Positions 62,464 to 64,000 of a stretch of DNA of 64,000 bases are shown in pieces (positions within the stretch are counted from its first letter, which is position 1; each line of letters begins with the position of its first letter). The notes beneath the pieces were generated by a model that was not told the DNA's origin, did not search any database, and saw only the letters and a list, made by a program, of their open reading frames with translations. Both the position numbers and the translations under genes were made by a program. The stretch comes from Varanus komodoensis (lineage: Eukaryota; Chordata; Lepidosauria; Squamata; Varanidae), in assembly GCF_004798865.1 (NCBI RefSeq), contig NW_025335268.1, forward strand, positions 52,785,764-52,849,763, read 5' to 3'.

Positions 62464-64000
62464 TTACCCATGATGCAACAATAATGCACAATTAAATGGC
62501 AAATGTAATAATAATAATAAGTGGTTGTAATAATAATAGTAAAATCCCATTCTGAATTCATGCTCTGGGTTGTCTTTATGTGTGAACCAGGCCAATATAT
62601 CCAATACACTCCATCCAAAAGAAAACTAATCCACACATACTCCTTTTATTTGCTGTATAAATTGAATTTTTATTCTTTCCTTTAACATTGACCTTGTACT
62701 TATGCCATTTTCCAGAAGATGCCCCATAAACATATTATAAGCTAAGAGATATCATTTGTGAATTCATTTGTTTCTTTAGTTGTTCTTTAGTTTGATTTAT
62801 TATTATGTGTTCTTCTTTTTATTGCCTTTATTTTGTTAATTTATTTATACTAAAATAGCATTTCATGATAAAAGCAAGCAAACCATGGAATATGCTGCCC
62901 TGGAATTTTCTTTTACTCAAGGAAGTAATTAAATGAAGAGGTACTATTACTTAAGAATAAAGTGCCTAACGTTGAAAATGTAATATTTATTAATTTTACT
63001 GTAGCCAGTATCCCAATCATAAATAAATTCATTAGGATACACATATTCGTTGTGCACACAGGAAAGAACAATTTTCATGGTACTTTACTAAGACTATAAA
63101 GCAAATTAATAGATTATGGACCATCTTAAATTACTGTACCAGAAGATAGTATATGGTTGTCTGTCAGCTGCCAAGTTCTTCCCCTTTTTACTATTTGCTT
63201 TGTGTTTCAGCTAAAATAAAATTTTCAACATTTGTCTCCACTAACATTATTATTCCTTATTATTATATAGGGCAGCTGTAAAGATCACAGAAAACTGCCA
63301 CCACGTGATTTACCTCTCCAGTACATGCACTACACCAAAGACAATCATCCAACATAGAATTAAGTGCTGATTGGATGCCCACTGAAATCAATGAACTCAA
63401 ATGTGTCTATCTCCATCTTCTATTGTGGCCATACTTTGGGTTGCATTTTCTATTTCTTTTCACAGAAAGATGATCCCACCAGCAATGGAGCATGAAGATG
63501 TTCTATGAAATGAAAAATTTGAAAACTAAAATAAGGATTGAAGCATTAATTTGATTTTATTTAATCCATTCATCTGTCCAAGAGAAAGAAGGCCCAGATG
63601 TGGTTTAAAACAAGTCCCAGTAACCAAACAAACCAATGGATACTACCATTAAAGACAGAAACAATTAAACAAATCCATTGCTATTGATGTTATGTGATAG
63701 CCTTGGTGTGCAGAGCATGTGGCTTCTGTGTGAGAAATCCAGTGTAGATCAACTCCTTACACCTGTACTCTCCTAAGCACATTACAAGATGATTGCTGCA
63801 GTTCTGGAAAAGATTTCCCACTCACTCCAGTCTTCACAATTACTTTTCATCTTTTATGGTGGTCCCCCACATGTGAGTGCCATGGGAGTATGCAGGTTCC
63901 TAGGTGTGCATCAATGCTTCCTCATTGTTGCTGTGCAGACTCCAAACTTTGCACAACTGCATTTTCTACCACAAATATGCACATAGTAAAAGACCTATAT
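62464..64000. other. AT-rich intergenic end of window
   Basis: Repeat-poor, AT-rich sequence with short (TAA)n runs at about 62,506-62,520 and 62,529-62,540. 62,640-63,250 contains many TTAAT and TTTATT motifs. No gene recognised. A 65-codon frame at 63,789-63,986 has no known domain. Confidence 0.4.

Overview
This window is non-coding, repeat-rich vertebrate DNA, most likely from a squamate reptile (lizard or snake). The clearest marks are a Sauria-type tRNA SINE ending in ACCTTT repeats (about 4.69-5.04 kb), a nearly complete BovB/RTE LINE (about 16.29-19.51 kb), many CORE-SINE copies, L2 and CR1/L3 LINE ends, two old L1 fragments and short hAT transposons. This mix is typical of squamates; the species or clade cannot be told from sequence alone. 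No exon of a host protein-coding gene, no true tRNA or rRNA gene and no CRISPR array was recognised. Almost every open frame is short and is either chance or part of a transposable element.

Layout. 0-6 kb: a deletion-bearing CR1/L3 LINE, two AT-rich stretches that look like conserved non-coding DNA, a fossil LTR-like segment, a Sauria SINE and a CORE-SINE. 6-16 kb: a tRNA-type SINE, an L2 3' end and a minus-strand L1 remnant (about 10.64-12.8 kb), then quiet AT-rich sequence. 16.3-19.5 kb: the BovB element, the only substantial coding relic. 19.5-30 kb: L2 tails, a hAT element inserted in an older palindromic MITE with an exact 8-bp target duplication (26.0-26.6 kb), a long inverted-end element (28.6-29.1 kb), a CR1 3' end and an old RTE fragment. 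30-38 kb: a GC-rich hAT MITE inserted in a second copy of the LTR-like repeat, plus several CORE-SINEs. 38-41 kb: a second minus-strand L1, with two related copies of an unnamed repeat outside it. 41-46 kb: quiet sequence, an L3 fragment and a unique stretch (44.7-45.8 kb) that is the best candidate here for regulatory DNA. 46-64 kb: further MITEs, a third RTE fragment, a 5S-derived SINE nested in a CORE-SINE, a run of minus-strand L2-type tails and an AT-rich end.

The elements are related by known partnerships: Sauria SINEs are thought to use BovB enzymes, and CORE-SINEs with L2-like tails are thought to use L2 enzymes. Nested insertions give relative ages (palindromic MITE older than its hAT; LTR-like repeat older than its hAT; CORE-SINE older than the 5S-derived SINE). 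I found no new defence, toxin or biosynthetic system. The points most worth checking are the nested insertions with target-site evidence, the paired unnamed repeats and the candidate conserved non-coding blocks.
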